From contig NZ_JACRSN010000011.1 of NCBI RefSeq assembly GCF_014384705.1, positions 1 through 64,000 of the forward strand: a stretch of 64,000 nt of DNA. The letters are read 5' to 3'. Under the pieces are notes generated by a model, which worked only from the letters and a program-made list of their open reading frames with translations, was not told where the DNA came from and made no database searches. This document shows positions 9,459-20,100 of this stretch, in pieces. This DNA comes from Yeguia hominis. GTDB taxonomy: Bacteria; Bacillota; Clostridia; Oscillospirales; Acutalibacteraceae. The position numbers and the translations under genes are program-made. Within the stretch, counting starts at the first letter, position 1. The number at the start of each line of letters is the position of its first letter.

Positions 9459-9998
9459 CTATATTTTTTGTACGGACCGGAGAAACACATGCAGGGTTTC
9501 CAGCTCTTCCGCTGACAAAACCCGCTTCGGAAGATATCGTGCTTCTCCGATACCTGTATAAAAAAGAATGATTTTTTGATCTTCATAGACACGCCAGAGC
9601 ATTGTATAGGGAAAATACGCAGCATAGCGGTCTGTTGTCATTTTCAGAGTTTCTGCTGTAAATTGCATTTGCGCAGAAATCATTTTTTCTCCATGTGTAT
9701 CATAATAAGCTACCGCCGCCTTTTTTACAAGTGCGGGACGCAAAATATCGGGGTAAAGAATCAAATAGACGCCGCCTAGAATCAAAATGGCATTTAAAAA
9801 ATTCTGGCCCATCCGGCCGCCCGATAAAACTGCCATTGCCAATTTGATCAGTCCGTATAGAAAGACGGCAGATCCCAAAATTTGCAGCAATCGGATAAAC
9901 CGGTTGTTCTGTTCTTTCCAGGCAGCCTTATCCATAGCGGTTTTATATGCAACGTAATCTTCTTTTGTCGGAAGATAACTTACGGTAATCGATTCCAA
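9459..9998 (-). CDS. YcxB-like membrane protein (third of three tandem copies)
   Basis: This encodes 179 residues. An N-terminal cytosolic stretch is followed by two close hydrophobic segments (about residues 38-60 and 66-85). A soluble C-terminal domain of about 90 residues follows, resembling the YcxB-like family (AAYFPYTMLWRVYEDQKIILFY, then YLPKRVL). Family function is unknown. The start is a TTG at 9998 preceded by GGAGGTG at 7 nt spacing. It lies 15 bp from the preceding paralogue and 66 bp before gyrA, apparently in the same transcription unit as gyrB and gyrA. Confidence 0.72.
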   Translation of the reverse strand: MESITVSYLPTKEDYVAYKTAMDKAAWKEQNNRFIRLLQILGSAVFLYGLIKLAMAVLSGGRMGQNFLNAILILGGVYLILYPDILRPALVKKAAVAYYDTHGEKMISAQMQFTAETLKMTTDRYAAYFPYTMLWRVYEDQKIILFYTGIGEARYLPKRVLSAEELETLHVFLRSVQKI

Positions 9999-10013
9999 CG
10001 TGCAACACCTCCA

Positions 10014-10577
10014 TTATCGTTTTACCCGATGATATTTGGAAGCAAACACTGCTTGCATATGTTCTGATATCTGTTTTTGTTTTTCTTCGGAAAGAACGTC
10101 TGTCTTTAAAATCAGCAAACGATGCTCTCCGCCGACCAAAAGAAGGCCGGATTTATTTTCTATACACCGATCGAAATCCGTCCAATACTGTGTGATTGTT
10201 TCACAGTCATTCTGATAGATCAGGCTGTCCCGATAGACCGAAGCTGTTTGCTTTTTAGAGAGCAGCTGATTCGAACGATAAAATTCCGCGCCGAGTTGCC
10301 GAAGACTTTTAGGCTGCCAAAAAAGAAAGAACAGCCCCAAAATCACGACAAAGCCTACAGCAATCATCGGCATCCAGAAACTTCTGAACCTTCCGTAGAA
10401 AATCGGAATCATTGCCGCAAAAAGAATTGCCAGTGTCGCACAGATTCCGACTTTCACTTCCTGTCTGTGCATATTAGACCGAAAATTCAGTTCTAAAAAC
10501 AAGGCTTCCTGAAAGTCAGATTCTTCCACTTGAAAAGTAAAGGTTGCAATCGGTTCTCCCTCATAAAATGTCGGCAC
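10014..10577 (-). CDS. YcxB-like membrane protein (second of three tandem copies)
   Basis: This 187-residue protein has the same layout as its neighbours: a short N-terminal region, a hydrophobic hairpin at about residues 45-90, and a soluble C-terminal domain ending in a basic tail. The C-terminal domain (QYWTDFDRCIENKSGLLLV, then HRLLILKTDVL) matches the YcxB-like pattern, in which an aromatic-rich strand pair precedes a helix. The start is GTG at 10577, preceded by GGGAGGAAAAAG. Sequence identity to its neighbours is low, so the duplication is old or the copies arrived separately. Confidence 0.68.
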   Translation of the reverse strand: MPTFYEGEPIATFTFQVEESDFQEALFLELNFRSNMHRQEVKVGICATLAILFAAMIPIFYGRFRSFWMPMIAVGFVVILGLFFLFWQPKSLRQLGAEFYRSNQLLSKKQTASVYRDSLIYQNDCETITQYWTDFDRCIENKSGLLLVGGEHRLLILKTDVLSEEKQKQISEHMQAVFASKYHRVKR

Positions 10578-10603
10578 CTTTTTCCTCCCTTTCTTTTCGG
10601 AGT

Positions 10604-11098
10604 TTACTGGGAATACGGCAGAAATCCTTCCCGTACAGCGTTTAAAAACGGCTCTCTTTTCTCATTTTCCAAACAATGCAGCGGAAATACTGCCATCTTT
10701 TTTTCTGCTGTATAAAAAATCAGCAATTCCCCGCAATTTCGATAAAGACAAGTCTGATTGAGCGGAAATTTGAGCGTTTCACCATGACAGGTAATGGAAA
10801 GAAAATCGTCTTCCAAAGTCCCCTCAAATACCGTTTTGCTTTCCGCTTCCGACTTTGCTTTTCGCTGAAGAAGAAATTCCGGAACAATCCAAATCACAAT
10901 TCCAAAAACCGCACTGATGACTGCGAAAAACAAATTTCGAAAATCTTTTGTCACAAAAAAGCAAATCAAAAAGCCAATAAACAGGATAGATAAAATTCCG
11001 GTTTCCAAAACCGCACGTTTTCCAACAGTTTTTATATACCCGGTTTCCTTTAGCACCTGATATAGATCCTTTTGTTCCAATATGTAGCGAAATTTCAT
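10604..11098 (-). CDS. YcxB-like membrane protein (first of three tandem copies)
   Basis: This 164-residue protein has two transmembrane segments at about residues 30-75 and a soluble C-terminal domain (LKFPLNQTCLYRNCGELLIFY, then MAVFPLHCLENE) of the YcxB-like type. The ATG lies 9 bp after the gyrB stop with GAGGAC upstream, so it is translationally close to gyrB. Function is unknown. Position between the gyrase genes does not itself prove a role in DNA topology. Confidence 0.68.
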   Translation of the reverse strand: MKFRYILEQKDLYQVLKETGYIKTVGKRAVLETGILSILFIGFLICFFVTKDFRNLFFAVISAVFGIVIWIVPEFLLQRKAKSEAESKTVFEGTLEDDFLSITCHGETLKFPLNQTCLYRNCGELLIFYTAEKKMAVFPLHCLENEKREPFLNAVREGFLPYSQ

Positions 11099-11107
11099 AG
11101 TAAGTCC

Positions 11108-13063
<1,956 letters not shown>

Positions 13064-13115
13064 TTAAAACCTCCTGTGGCAATATGACATTCCATAAATC
13101 TGATCGTAAAAAACG

Positions 13116-13529
13116 TTATAAAATTCGCGTATGTTCCATAGAATCTCCTTCATTCCAACGGGCTGAAGGCGGTACGGAACGCGACGGTTTTCTTTTTCCA
13201 GCGTCTCTTTTTGGAACCTTTCGTACAACCGGGCGTTTTAGCCGCACCAGAAATACGCTGAGAATATAGAAAATAAGAAATGGAATTAAAACCCAAAAAA
13301 TTGTCCAAAGCGTCACTTTCTGAAGAATAACTCGAATAATCAGAAAAATCAGTAAAGCTGTAATCACCGCAGCAACCGCCAAAAAAGACGTTTTCATATC
13401 CAAAACAATGGTGGATACCCCTCTGCAGCGGGGACACCGATATTCGCCCTGTCTGCGCAGCATCCATGTCGTCATCAGGTCGACTTTTTTTCCGCAATAA
13501 GGGCATACAGGTTTTCGAAAACTTTTCAT
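13116..13529 (-). CDS. Zinc-ribbon membrane protein of unknown function
   Basis: This encodes 137 residues. Two CxxC pairs (Cys9/Cys12 and Cys32/Cys35, 19 residues between them) form a probable zinc ribbon. Two adjacent hydrophobic segments at about residues 46-68 and 75-97 follow, then a strongly basic tail. The start at 13529 was preferred over an in-frame start 51 nt upstream because AGAAGG lies 6-8 nt before it and the Cys pair begins directly after. It lies between remB and gyrB on the same strand. No function can be assigned. Confidence 0.72.
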   Translation of the reverse strand: MKSFRKPVCPYCGKKVDLMTTWMLRRQGEYRCPRCRGVSTIVLDMKTSFLAVAAVITALLIFLIIRVILQKVTLWTIFWVLIPFLIFYILSVFLVRLKRPVVRKVPKRDAGKRKPSRSVPPSARWNEGDSMEHTRIL

Positions 13530-13560
13530 TCGCGTACCTTCTTTCCGATATTCCGCTCTT

Positions 13561-13833
13561 TTAAACGTTGGAAAGGTCATGAATATAGTTTGTCCGTTTT
13601 AAAAGCGTTGAAGTAGAAATTTGAGAGATATAAACTGTTTTTTTTCCATCCTTATCGATACATGGCACGAAAGCTTTCGGAAGTTCTTCCGAAACATTGA
13701 CGACATATCCCTTTTTTTGGACAATGCCCAAATAATTTCTCGTAATTTTTGAAATCGTCGAAGTTTCCATATCAAAAATGCCGATGATTTCATCGGTACG
13801 GACTACGGTATCCTGTCCTAAATGCAAATACAT
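13561..13833 (-). CDS. remB: RemB (YaaB), extracellular matrix regulator of the RemA/DUF370 family
   Basis: This 90-residue protein matches the DUF370 family. It opens with MYLHLGQDTVVRTDEIIGIFD, followed by ETSTISKITR, which are conserved segments of RemB. In Bacillus subtilis the neighbouring gene to recF has this identity and contributes to biofilm gene expression. The ATG follows AGGAGGAAACATC, and the gene overlaps the end of recF by 16 bp, so the two are translationally coupled. Confidence 0.85.
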   Translation of the reverse strand: MYLHLGQDTVVRTDEIIGIFDMETSTISKITRNYLGIVQKKGYVVNVSEELPKAFVPCIDKDGKKTVYISQISTSTLLKRTNYIHDLSNV

Positions 13834-14945
13834 GATGTTTCCTCCTGTAGCAGTACCCCTTTTTCCATCCGAAACAGGGAACCATTCTCAAAAGAACGGA
13901 TATTTTCCGGATCACAGCAAGTTATAAAAACCTGATGTCCGTGCAGATGATTGAAAAGATAATCCTGCCTGAAGGTATCCAATTCACTCATCACATCATC
14001 CAAAAACAAAATTGGCGGCTCATTTAATACACTGGATAAAATTTGTGCTTCTGCAAATTTCATTGCCAGGACAATACTTCTTTGCTGTCCCTGTGATCCA
14101 AAAGCGCGCGCGGACGCTCCATCAATAAAAATATCCAAATCGTCCCGATGAGGGCCGGAAAGTGTAAATCCGCAGGAAAGATCTTCTGCGCGCCGATGCT
14201 GCAAAGAAGAAATCAGATAATCATAAAAATTCTGTTCCGCAGGAACCGGCATTCCTGCAGAGCTTTGATAAGAAAGTGTAATGGCCTCTTTGCCGCCGGA
14301 AATTCCTTCATAAATTTTCTGTGCAGCAGCGCCAATCCGTTCTGTATAGGACAGCCGTTCCTGCAAAATAGAACTGCCGTAGTGGGCAAGCTTCTCATCC
14401 CAGATTTCAAGAGTATCCAATAATTCCCGGTGACGAGGAATGTCCTTCAGCAGAGAATTTCGTTGCTGCAGCGTATGCTGATATCGATACAACAACTTGG
14501 AATAAAGCGGTTTTATCTGACAAATTGCACTGTCGAGAAAACTGCGGCGCAGCTGTGGTCCGCCCTTTACGAACGATAAATGTTCCGGAGAAAAAATGAC
14601 CGCGCAGAAATTTCCTACGAGACAAGCTGACCCTTTGCGCTTCACGCCGTTTAAAGAAGACGTCCGTTTTCCGTCTTCTAGAAAAAGTTCCGCCTGCTGT
14701 TCCCGTTCTCCTGAAAAAAATTGCATGGAAAGCGTGACTTTTTTCTGAGAAGCGTTCATCCGAAGAAATTCTGCGTCCTTTGCTCCGCGAAAAGAGCGTC
14801 CTCCGGTAAAAATCCACATGGCTTCCAACAAATTCGTCTTTCCCTGGGCGTTTTTCCCGTAAATAACATTGACACCCTCTTGCGGAGAAAACATTCCGTC
14901 CTGCAGATTTCTGAAATTTTGATATGCAAATTGACTGATTTTCAA
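13818..14945 (-). CDS. recF: DNA replication and repair protein RecF
   Basis: This 375-residue SMC-like ATPase loads RecA onto gapped DNA. It has Walker A GKNAQGKTN near residue 30, the ABC signature segment SQGQQRS, and Walker B PILFLDDVMSELD. The family segment LSGPHRDD is present. The start is a TTG with AAAGGTG at 9 nt, and no better in-frame start exists. It is 24 bp downstream of dnaN. Confidence 0.95.
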   Translation of the reverse strand: MKISQFAYQNFRNLQDGMFSPQEGVNVIYGKNAQGKTNLLEAMWIFTGGRSFRGAKDAEFLRMNASQKKVTLSMQFFSGEREQQAELFLEDGKRTSSLNGVKRKGSACLVGNFCAVIFSPEHLSFVKGGPQLRRSFLDSAICQIKPLYSKLLYRYQHTLQQRNSLLKDIPRHRELLDTLEIWDEKLAHYGSSILQERLSYTERIGAAAQKIYEGISGGKEAITLSYQSSAGMPVPAEQNFYDYLISSLQHRRAEDLSCGFTLSGPHRDDLDIFIDGASARAFGSQGQQRSIVLAMKFAEAQILSSVLNEPPILFLDDVMSELDTFRQDYLFNHLHGHQVFITCCDPENIRSFENGSLFRMEKGVLLQEETSCICI

Positions 14946-14969
14946 GTACGCATCACACCTTTAATCCGC

Positions 14970-16064
14970 TTACAGACGTACCGGAAGTACTAAGAAAAGG
15001 AAAGCGTCCCCTTCTTTTGGAAGAATCGTCATCGGGCTAATCGGTCCGTTGAGCTGAATTTTCACCTCGTCATCTTCTGAATTGCGCAGTGCATCCAGAA
15101 GATATCGGTTATTAAATCCCATTTCCACGCCTTCTCCGGAAATTTCAGCAGGAAATTGATCATTTGCGCGGCCGATTTCTGTTTCACAGGAAACTTTAAC
15201 TTCCTGATTTTCAAAAATACAGCGAACCGGAATTCTGCGCCGGTCGTTGATCAGCAGCGAAACGCGCTCGACGCTGTCCATAAATGCTCGGGTTTGCAAA
15301 ACAACTTCTGTTGCGCTTGTTTTGGGAATTGCAGCGCGATAATCCAGAAAATCGCCTTCCAAAAGGCGGGAAAGAACAATATAATCTCCGATTTCAAAGA
15401 GAATGTGACGCCGGCTTACTTTGAGAGAAACATCTTCATCGTCGTCCCGCAGCAGTTTTGAAATTTCAGAAAGTGTTTTTCCGGGGATAACAAATTTCAT
15501 TTCTTCCGTACAGGAAATCGGTTCTGAACGGACGGCCAGACGGAATCCGTCTACAGAAATTAGCCGGATCGTCTGATCACTGATTTCAAACATGGTTCCG
15601 GTGTGAACCGGATTGGTATCTGTTTCTGCTACGGCGAAAATTGTCTGCCGAATCATGCTTTTTAAAATATTATGAGGCAGAGAGATCGAAACGGTATCCG
15701 TAACAACTGGAAGTTCCGGATATTCTTCTGCCGGAATTCCCGGAATTGAGAACTGGCTTTGTCCGCTTACGATGGTTGTTACATTTTTTTCGTCGCTCAT
15801 AATCAGAACGGAGTCCTCCGGTAAACGACGGATAATATCTGCAAAAAGTCTCGCATTGAGGACAACGCTGCCGGTTTCGCTGCAGGAAGCCTCGATGCCG
15901 GTTGTCATTCCAATTTCTAAGTCATATCCGCAGATGATAAGCATGGATCCATCGGTGCGAAGTAAAATGCCTTCGAGCGCCGGAATGGAGGATTTTGAAG
16001 AAACAGCACGCTGTACATTGGAAAGCGCCTGCGTCAGTTCTTGCCGATTGCATGTCAGTTTCAT
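14970..16064 (-). CDS. dnaN: DNA polymerase III beta subunit (sliding clamp)
   Basis: This 364-residue ring-forming clamp tethers the polymerase to DNA. It has the three-domain architecture and the C-terminal FLVLPVRL. The ATG at 16064 (MKLTCNRQELTQAL) was chosen over an in-frame start 33 nt upstream because GGAAGGTGC precedes it and the family starts here. It follows dnaA after a 264-bp spacer that holds the probable origin. Confidence 0.96.
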   Translation of the reverse strand: MKLTCNRQELTQALSNVQRAVSSKSSIPALEGILLRTDGSMLIICGYDLEIGMTTGIEASCSETGSVVLNARLFADIIRRLPEDSVLIMSDEKNVTTIVSGQSQFSIPGIPAEEYPELPVVTDTVSISLPHNILKSMIRQTIFAVAETDTNPVHTGTMFEISDQTIRLISVDGFRLAVRSEPISCTEEMKFVIPGKTLSEISKLLRDDDEDVSLKVSRRHILFEIGDYIVLSRLLEGDFLDYRAAIPKTSATEVVLQTRAFMDSVERVSLLINDRRRIPVRCIFENQEVKVSCETEIGRANDQFPAEISGEGVEMGFNNRYLLDALRNSEDDEVKIQLNGPISPMTILPKEGDAFLFLVLPVRL

Positions 16065-16328
16065 AAGTTTGCACCTTCCTGAAATGATCGGAATCATTTC
16101 TATGTATTCTAATCTTTTTTAAGTCAGCAGTAGTAGTAGAGGGCCTTGAATTGTTTAAAAATTCAAAAAAGCAAGGAAATTACTCAAAAAACGCAGTGGA
16201 GTTTTTCATTTTGGATTGTTTGAAGAAAGTGAAAAGAATGGAAAACTAAAATCTTTTAAACAGCGCTGTGGAAAACTCTGTGGGGAAAGTTGAAAACTTG
16301 TTAAAAGAAAAATAGGAAAAAGAATTGA
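16065..16328. other. Probable chromosomal replication origin (oriC), dnaA-dnaN spacer
   Basis: Read in the dnaA-to-dnaN direction, the spacer holds two DnaA-box-like sequences: TTCCCCACA (16279-16287) and TTTTCCACA (16267-16275), with two and one mismatches to TTATCCACA. An AT-rich stretch follows, then the GC-rich AAGGCCC, then CTACTACTACTGCTGAC (16123-16139) and an AT-rich tract. The CTA repeat in this order is the DnaA-trio arrangement described for B. subtilis oriC. Gene orientation switches close by, between dnaA and rpmH, which supports bidirectional replication from here. Confidence 0.72.
16081..16100. repeat. Hairpin just upstream of dnaN
   Basis: GAAATGAT and ATCATTTC form a perfect 8-bp stem with a 4-nt loop, 17 nt before the dnaN start on the far side of the DnaA-trio tract. 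Confidence 0.5.
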
Positions 16329-17639
16329 CTACAGGTTTCGGATATTCTTTATGATATCTTCGACCGTCGCCTTGGTTTTGGAATCTTTTGCAATTTTTTT
16401 ATCCATCTGCTGCAGTGCATAGACAATGGTAGAGTGATCCCGATTTCCAAATTCTTTTCCAATTGCTTCGTAAGGAATCTGTGTGATTTCCCGGACCGCA
16501 TAAATCGCAACCTGCCGGGCATTGGAAATCTGCGCACGCCGGTTTTCCGAACGAATATCTTCCGGTGTGACGCCGAAAGTACGGGCAACCTCCTCAATAA
16601 TTTTCTCAATGGTCACTGGTGTCGGCTGATCGTTATTGATAATGTCGCTGATCGCAGCCTGTGCCATATTGATACTGGGCGCCTTTCCCTGTAAAAGATA
16701 ATAGGCATAGAGCTTTTTAATGGTTCCTTCCAGCTGCCGAATATTACTTTTAATTTTGTTAGCAATATATTCGCTCACATTATCCGGTACGTCAAACTGC
16801 AGGGTTTCCGCTTTTCTTTTAATGATGGCAATTCTCGTTTCAAAATCCGGCGGCTGAATATCCGCAGTAAGGCCCCATTCAAACCGGGTTTTCAGACGGT
16901 CTTCCAGTGTTGCAATATCTCTTGGGGGCCTGTCCGACGTCAGAACAATCTGCTTTTTGGATTCATACAGCGTATTGAATGTATGGAAAAATTCTTCCTG
17001 TGTAGATTCCCGTCCTGCAATAAACTGAATATCATCCATCAGAAGAACATCCGCTTTTCGATATTTCTGATGAAATTCAGGCTGTGTACCGCGCTTGATT
17101 GCTTCAATGAGCTCGTTAGTAAATTCATCTCCTTTAATATAGATAATGCTCATTTCGGGAAACGATTTTGAAATTTCATTGCGGATTGCATTCAAAAGGT
17201 GTGTTTTTCCGAGTCCGGAATTTCCGTAAATAAAGAACGGATTGTAGAGTGCGGCCGGCTTAGTGGCAACGGCCATTGCAGCGGCATGGGCAAATTTATT
17301 GGAAGAGCCGACAATAAACGTTTCAAACGTGTATTCGTAGTCGTCTGTATTCTGCTTTTTTTCTTCTTTTTCTTCAGTAGAGAGTTCTTCCGGCAAAAAG
17401 AGGCGGATTTCAATATCAGAGCCGAAAATTTGCTGAAATGCTTCTTCTAAAAGATGAAAATAACAGCGTTGCAGGGTTTTTTTATGAAATTCATTTGGAA
17501 CTTCCAAAATTGCGACGCCAGAGGCAAAATCCATATTGACAGGCTGAATTCGGCTGATCCATGTCTGATAGGCAACCTCCGCAATTCGTTCTCTGCAATA
17601 CTGGCAGACATATTCCCACGCTTCTGTGAAAGAATCCAT
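16329..17639 (-). CDS. dnaA: Chromosomal replication initiator protein DnaA
   Basis: This 436-residue AAA+ protein binds DnaA boxes and opens the origin. It has an N-terminal helicase-loading domain, Walker A GNSGLGKTH near residue 140, Walker B LLMDDIQF, and the C-terminal box-recognition helix with DHSTIVYALQQM. The ATG follows AAAGGAG. An 8-bp hairpin (CTGCTTTT/AAAAGCAG, 17670-17693) lies in its leader. Its promoter was not clearly identified. Confidence 0.97.
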   Translation of the reverse strand: MDSFTEAWEYVCQYCRERIAEVAYQTWISRIQPVNMDFASGVAILEVPNEFHKKTLQRCYFHLLEEAFQQIFGSDIEIRLFLPEELSTEEKEEKKQNTDDYEYTFETFIVGSSNKFAHAAAMAVATKPAALYNPFFIYGNSGLGKTHLLNAIRNEISKSFPEMSIIYIKGDEFTNELIEAIKRGTQPEFHQKYRKADVLLMDDIQFIAGRESTQEEFFHTFNTLYESKKQIVLTSDRPPRDIATLEDRLKTRFEWGLTADIQPPDFETRIAIIKRKAETLQFDVPDNVSEYIANKIKSNIRQLEGTIKKLYAYYLLQGKAPSINMAQAAISDIINNDQPTPVTIEKIIEEVARTFGVTPEDIRSENRRAQISNARQVAIYAVREITQIPYEAIGKEFGNRDHSTIVYALQQMDKKIAKDSKTKATVEDIIKNIRNL

Positions 17640-18030
17640 TCTTTCATCTCCTTTAGTTCTTTCAGACTGCTGCTTTTCTCAGAGAAAAAGCAGAAAATCT
17701 AGGATTCTTAAATTTAAGATCAAATAAAAATGGGCATAAAAAGCAATGATATTATGATAACACAAAAAATAGTGGTTTTCAACTTTCCAAAAAAGTTATT
17801 TCGCTTTCAAAAATTCTTTTATTTTTTTATTGAGAAAGATAAAACTGTATCTTGTGGTATGAAAAAATTGAATCCTCTTTATCTTCGAAAAAATCACGAA
17901 AAACATTTTAAAAAAGGAGAAAAAATCAAGAAGATACCGTGTTTTTTTTATAAAAGCAGGTTGACAGAAATCAATTCTTTCTATATAATATTGTATCGCA
18001 AGGTTTGTACCCCGAAAGGAGGGTTCCGAA
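17640..18030. other. AT-rich intergenic region between dnaA and rpmH
   Basis: This 391-bp spacer separates the two divergent halves of the origin region. It is very AT-rich and contains the dnaA leader hairpin and the rpmH promoter. I found no close match to TTATCCACA in it, only weak resemblances such as TTGTGGTAT near 17854. In bipartite origins the second DnaA-box cluster would lie here, but the sequence does not show it clearly. Confidence 0.6.
17961..17989 (+). promoter_or_regulatory. Consensus sigma-A promoter of rpmH
   Basis: Perfect TTGACA and perfect TATAAT are separated by 17 nt, ending about 40 nt before the rpmH start. Confidence 0.9.
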
Positions 18031-18165
18031 ATGCTGAGAACCTATCAGCCGAAGAAGCTCCATCGGAAAAAGGAGCATGGTTTCAGAAAGAGAATGGCGG
18101 ACAGAAACGGCCGTAAAGTTCTGGCTCGCCGCAGAGCAAAGGGAAGAGCACGTTTGACCTACTAA
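18031..18165 (+). CDS. rpmH: 50S ribosomal protein L34
   Basis: This 44-residue, highly basic protein starts [20 protein letters not shown] and ends in a run of Arg/Lys residues, which is the complete L34 sequence pattern. It is a small component of the large ribosomal subunit. AAAGGAGGG precedes the ATG. It heads the rpmH-rnpA-yidD-yidC group and has a strong own promoter. A terminator after it probably lets only part of the transcription continue into rnpA. Confidence 0.97.
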   Translation: MLRTYQPKKLHRKKEHGFRKRMADRNGRKVLARRRAKGRARLTY

Positions 18166-18228
18166 GGTACGTTGCTCCTATAAGCTTGCGGCAAATTGTA
18201 TGGCGATGATAAAAATATCGTCGTTATA

Positions 18229-18256
18229 GGCCACCGTAGTGTGGCCTTTCTTTTTA
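18229..18256 (+). terminator. Terminator after rpmH
   Basis: A 6-bp GC-rich stem (GGCCAC/GTGGCC) is followed by TTTCTTTTT. It lies 63 nt after the rpmH stop and before rnpA, and probably sets the high rpmH to low rnpA ratio by partial termination. Confidence 0.75.
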
Positions 18257-18305
18257 TCAAAAGTCTGTACGTTTTGTTTGCAAAGAAAAAATGCGTGGTT
18301 GCTGT

Positions 18306-18656
18306 ATGAAGTTATATCATTCTATTTGTGAAAATCGTGATTTTCGCCGGTTGTATACAAGAGGAAAGTCTGTTGTGGGACGAACGCTGGTAACTTATGC
18401 AGGCAGAAATCGCGAAGGATGCGTACGGATTGGAATTACAACCGGGAAAAAGGTTGGAAATGCCGTTTTGCGTAATCGATCTCGCCGCATTATCCGGGAA
18501 GCGTTCCGGACTTTGGCGCCGCGGATAAAAAAGGGGACAGATCTGATTTTTGTCGCACGCACAAAGACCGCATATATAAAAAGTACGGAATTGCTGCCGG
18601 AAATGGAAAAGCAGCTTCGGAAAATCGGAGTAATCAATTTTGAAAAAGAAGGATGA
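18306..18656 (+). CDS. rnpA: Ribonuclease P protein component
   Basis: This 116-residue basic protein assists the RNase P RNA in removing tRNA 5' leaders. The signature [18 protein letters not shown] is present. Two ATGs are possible, at 18291 and 18306. Neither has a strong ribosome-binding site, and I chose 18306 because homologues start at the equivalent of [13 protein letters not shown]. It overlaps yidD by 17 bp. Confidence 0.93.
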   Translation: MKLYHSICENRDFRRLYTRGKSVVGRTLVTYAGRNREGCVRIGITTGKKVGNAVLRNRSRRIIREAFRTLAPRIKKGTDLIFVARTKTAYIKSTELLPEMEKQLRKIGVINFEKEG

Positions 18657-18945
18657 TTGCGGCTGTCAGGAAAAGTTATCCATCCGAATGGGTAAACCGC
18701 TGATCTGGCTGATACGGGGATATCAGAATTATCTTTCTCCTCTGAAAAAAGCCCCGACCTGTAAATTTTATCCGGTTTGTTCAGCTTATGCGGTAGAGGC
18801 CTTAAAACGGTTCGGTATTTTTAAGGGAACTGCGCTGGCTGTTTGGCGGATTTTGCGCTGTAATCCCTTTAGCCGCGGCGGATATGATCCTGTTCCGGAA
18901 AAAAGAAAAAAGAATCGTTTCAATGATGGAAACACAAGGAGTTGA
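18640..18945 (+). CDS. yidD: Membrane protein insertion efficiency factor YidD
   Basis: This 101-residue protein contains the family core: [34 protein letters not shown], and [17 protein letters not shown]. It is an inner-face membrane-associated helper of YidC-mediated insertion. The start is a TTG within the rnpA 3' end, preceded by CGGAG at 9 nt. The N-terminal extension has an extra Cys pair (CGC). The gene ends just before yidC. Confidence 0.93.
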   Translation: MKKKDDCGCQEKLSIRMGKPLIWLIRGYQNYLSPLKKAPTCKFYPVCSAYAVEALKRFGIFKGTALAVWRILRCNPFSRGGYDPVPEKRKKNRFNDGNTRS

Positions 18946-18953
18946 TTTGCGTT

Positions 18954-20033
18954 TTGGTGCAGATTTTTAATTTTTTCGGTAATATCCTAGGATATTTGCT
19001 TTGGTTCTTTTATATCATCGTCCGAAATTACGGCGTTGCAATTATTCTCTTTACCATCATCCTGAAACTGATTATGTTCCCGTTTTCCATCAAGCAGCAA
19101 AAGTCAATGGCTGCGCAGGGAAAACTTGCCGCCAAGCAGAAAGAGCTCCAGAAAAAGTATGGAGACAATAAAGTAAAATACAACGAGGAACTGCAGAATC
19201 TGTATCAAAAAGAGGGCATCAATCCTGCCAGCGGGTGTTTGACGACTTTAATTCCGTTCCCGATTATGCTCGGTCTTTATTACGCGGTGGTTTTTCCGCT
19301 GAAAAACGTCTTGCATATCAGCGCGGATGTGGTGCAGAAAGCCTCTGACGTTCTGGTTCATCTTCCGGGAATCGGTTCCAATTTTGCTGCAAACAATTTT
19401 TACAGCGAGATAGAAATTGTAAAGCATTTTTCGGAGTTAAAACCGGCGCTTGCAGAAATATTTACGGAATCACAGCTTATAAAAATCGAAGAGCTGTCAA
19501 ACAGCTTTCAGTTTTTGGGGTTGGATCTGCTTGGAACACCGAAGGGAAGCGCATTTTCTTCCATGCTCTGGCTGATTCCGGTGCTTTGTCTGGTATCTGC
19601 ATGGGCGCAGCAGTTTTATATGACAAAGCGTTCGCCCGGAATGCAGCAACAGCAGGGATGCATGAAATACAGCATGTTTTTGCTTCCCCTCATCAGTGTT
19701 TATTTTTCCTATGTAATGCCTGCCGCAATTGGTTTTTACTGGGTGCTTTCTTCTTTGACAGGATTTGTACAGTCCGTGATCACCAATGTGTTTTACGGAC
19801 CTGCGGCATTAAGCGCAAAGGCGGAGGCACAACGCGCAGCGCTCCGTGTACAGGATGAAGCCGCAGTAAAGCCGCTTCCGTATGCAGAACAAAAGGCTTT
19901 GGAAGAAAAGTATTTATTTGCGCGTCAGCCATCTCAGAATGAGAAGGGACAAAAGAAGAATCCTGTTGCGAAACAGAAGAAAAAAACTGGAACAGTTAAA
20001 AAATCCGACGATTATCTTGGATCAAAAAAATAA
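18954..20033 (+). CDS. yidC: Membrane protein insertase YidC/Oxa1
   Basis: This protein of about 359 residues inserts and folds membrane proteins. A first transmembrane segment is followed by the Oxa1 core of five segments, with the conserved cytosolic coiled hairpin and the GLYYAVVFPL region. The C-terminus is basic and probably contacts ribosomes. There is no lipobox. The start is uncertain: TTG 18942 abuts the AAGGAG and is unlikely, so I use TTG 18954 (GTG 18957 is also possible). It has a large extracytoplasmic loop between the second and third core segments. Confidence 0.92.
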   Translation: MVQIFNFFGNILGYLLWFFYIIVRNYGVAIILFTIILKLIMFPFSIKQQKSMAAQGKLAAKQKELQKKYGDNKVKYNEELQNLYQKEGINPASGCLTTLIPFPIMLGLYYAVVFPLKNVLHISADVVQKASDVLVHLPGIGSNFAANNFYSEIEIVKHFSELKPALAEIFTESQLIKIEELSNSFQFLGLDLLGTPKGSAFSSMLWLIPVLCLVSAWAQQFYMTKRSPGMQQQQGCMKYSMFLLPLISVYFSYVMPAAIGFYWVLSSLTGFVQSVITNVFYGPAALSAKAEAQRAALRVQDEAAVKPLPYAEQKALEEKYLFARQPSQNEKGQKKNPVAKQKKKTGTVKKSDDYLGSKK

Positions 20034-20100
20034 ATAATGTGTTTGCGTGTTTGAACGAAATTTTGCAATGATCAATCATGAAGGATTTATGTGGGGGTGT

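Noticed and set aside
13084..13269. Plus-strand frame opposite the zinc-ribbon gene
   Set aside because: It is antisense to a gene with clear CxxC pairs and membrane segments.
17730..18116. Plus-strand frame overlapping rpmH
   Set aside because: It lies in AT-rich origin DNA and covers rpmH in another frame. rpmH is certain.
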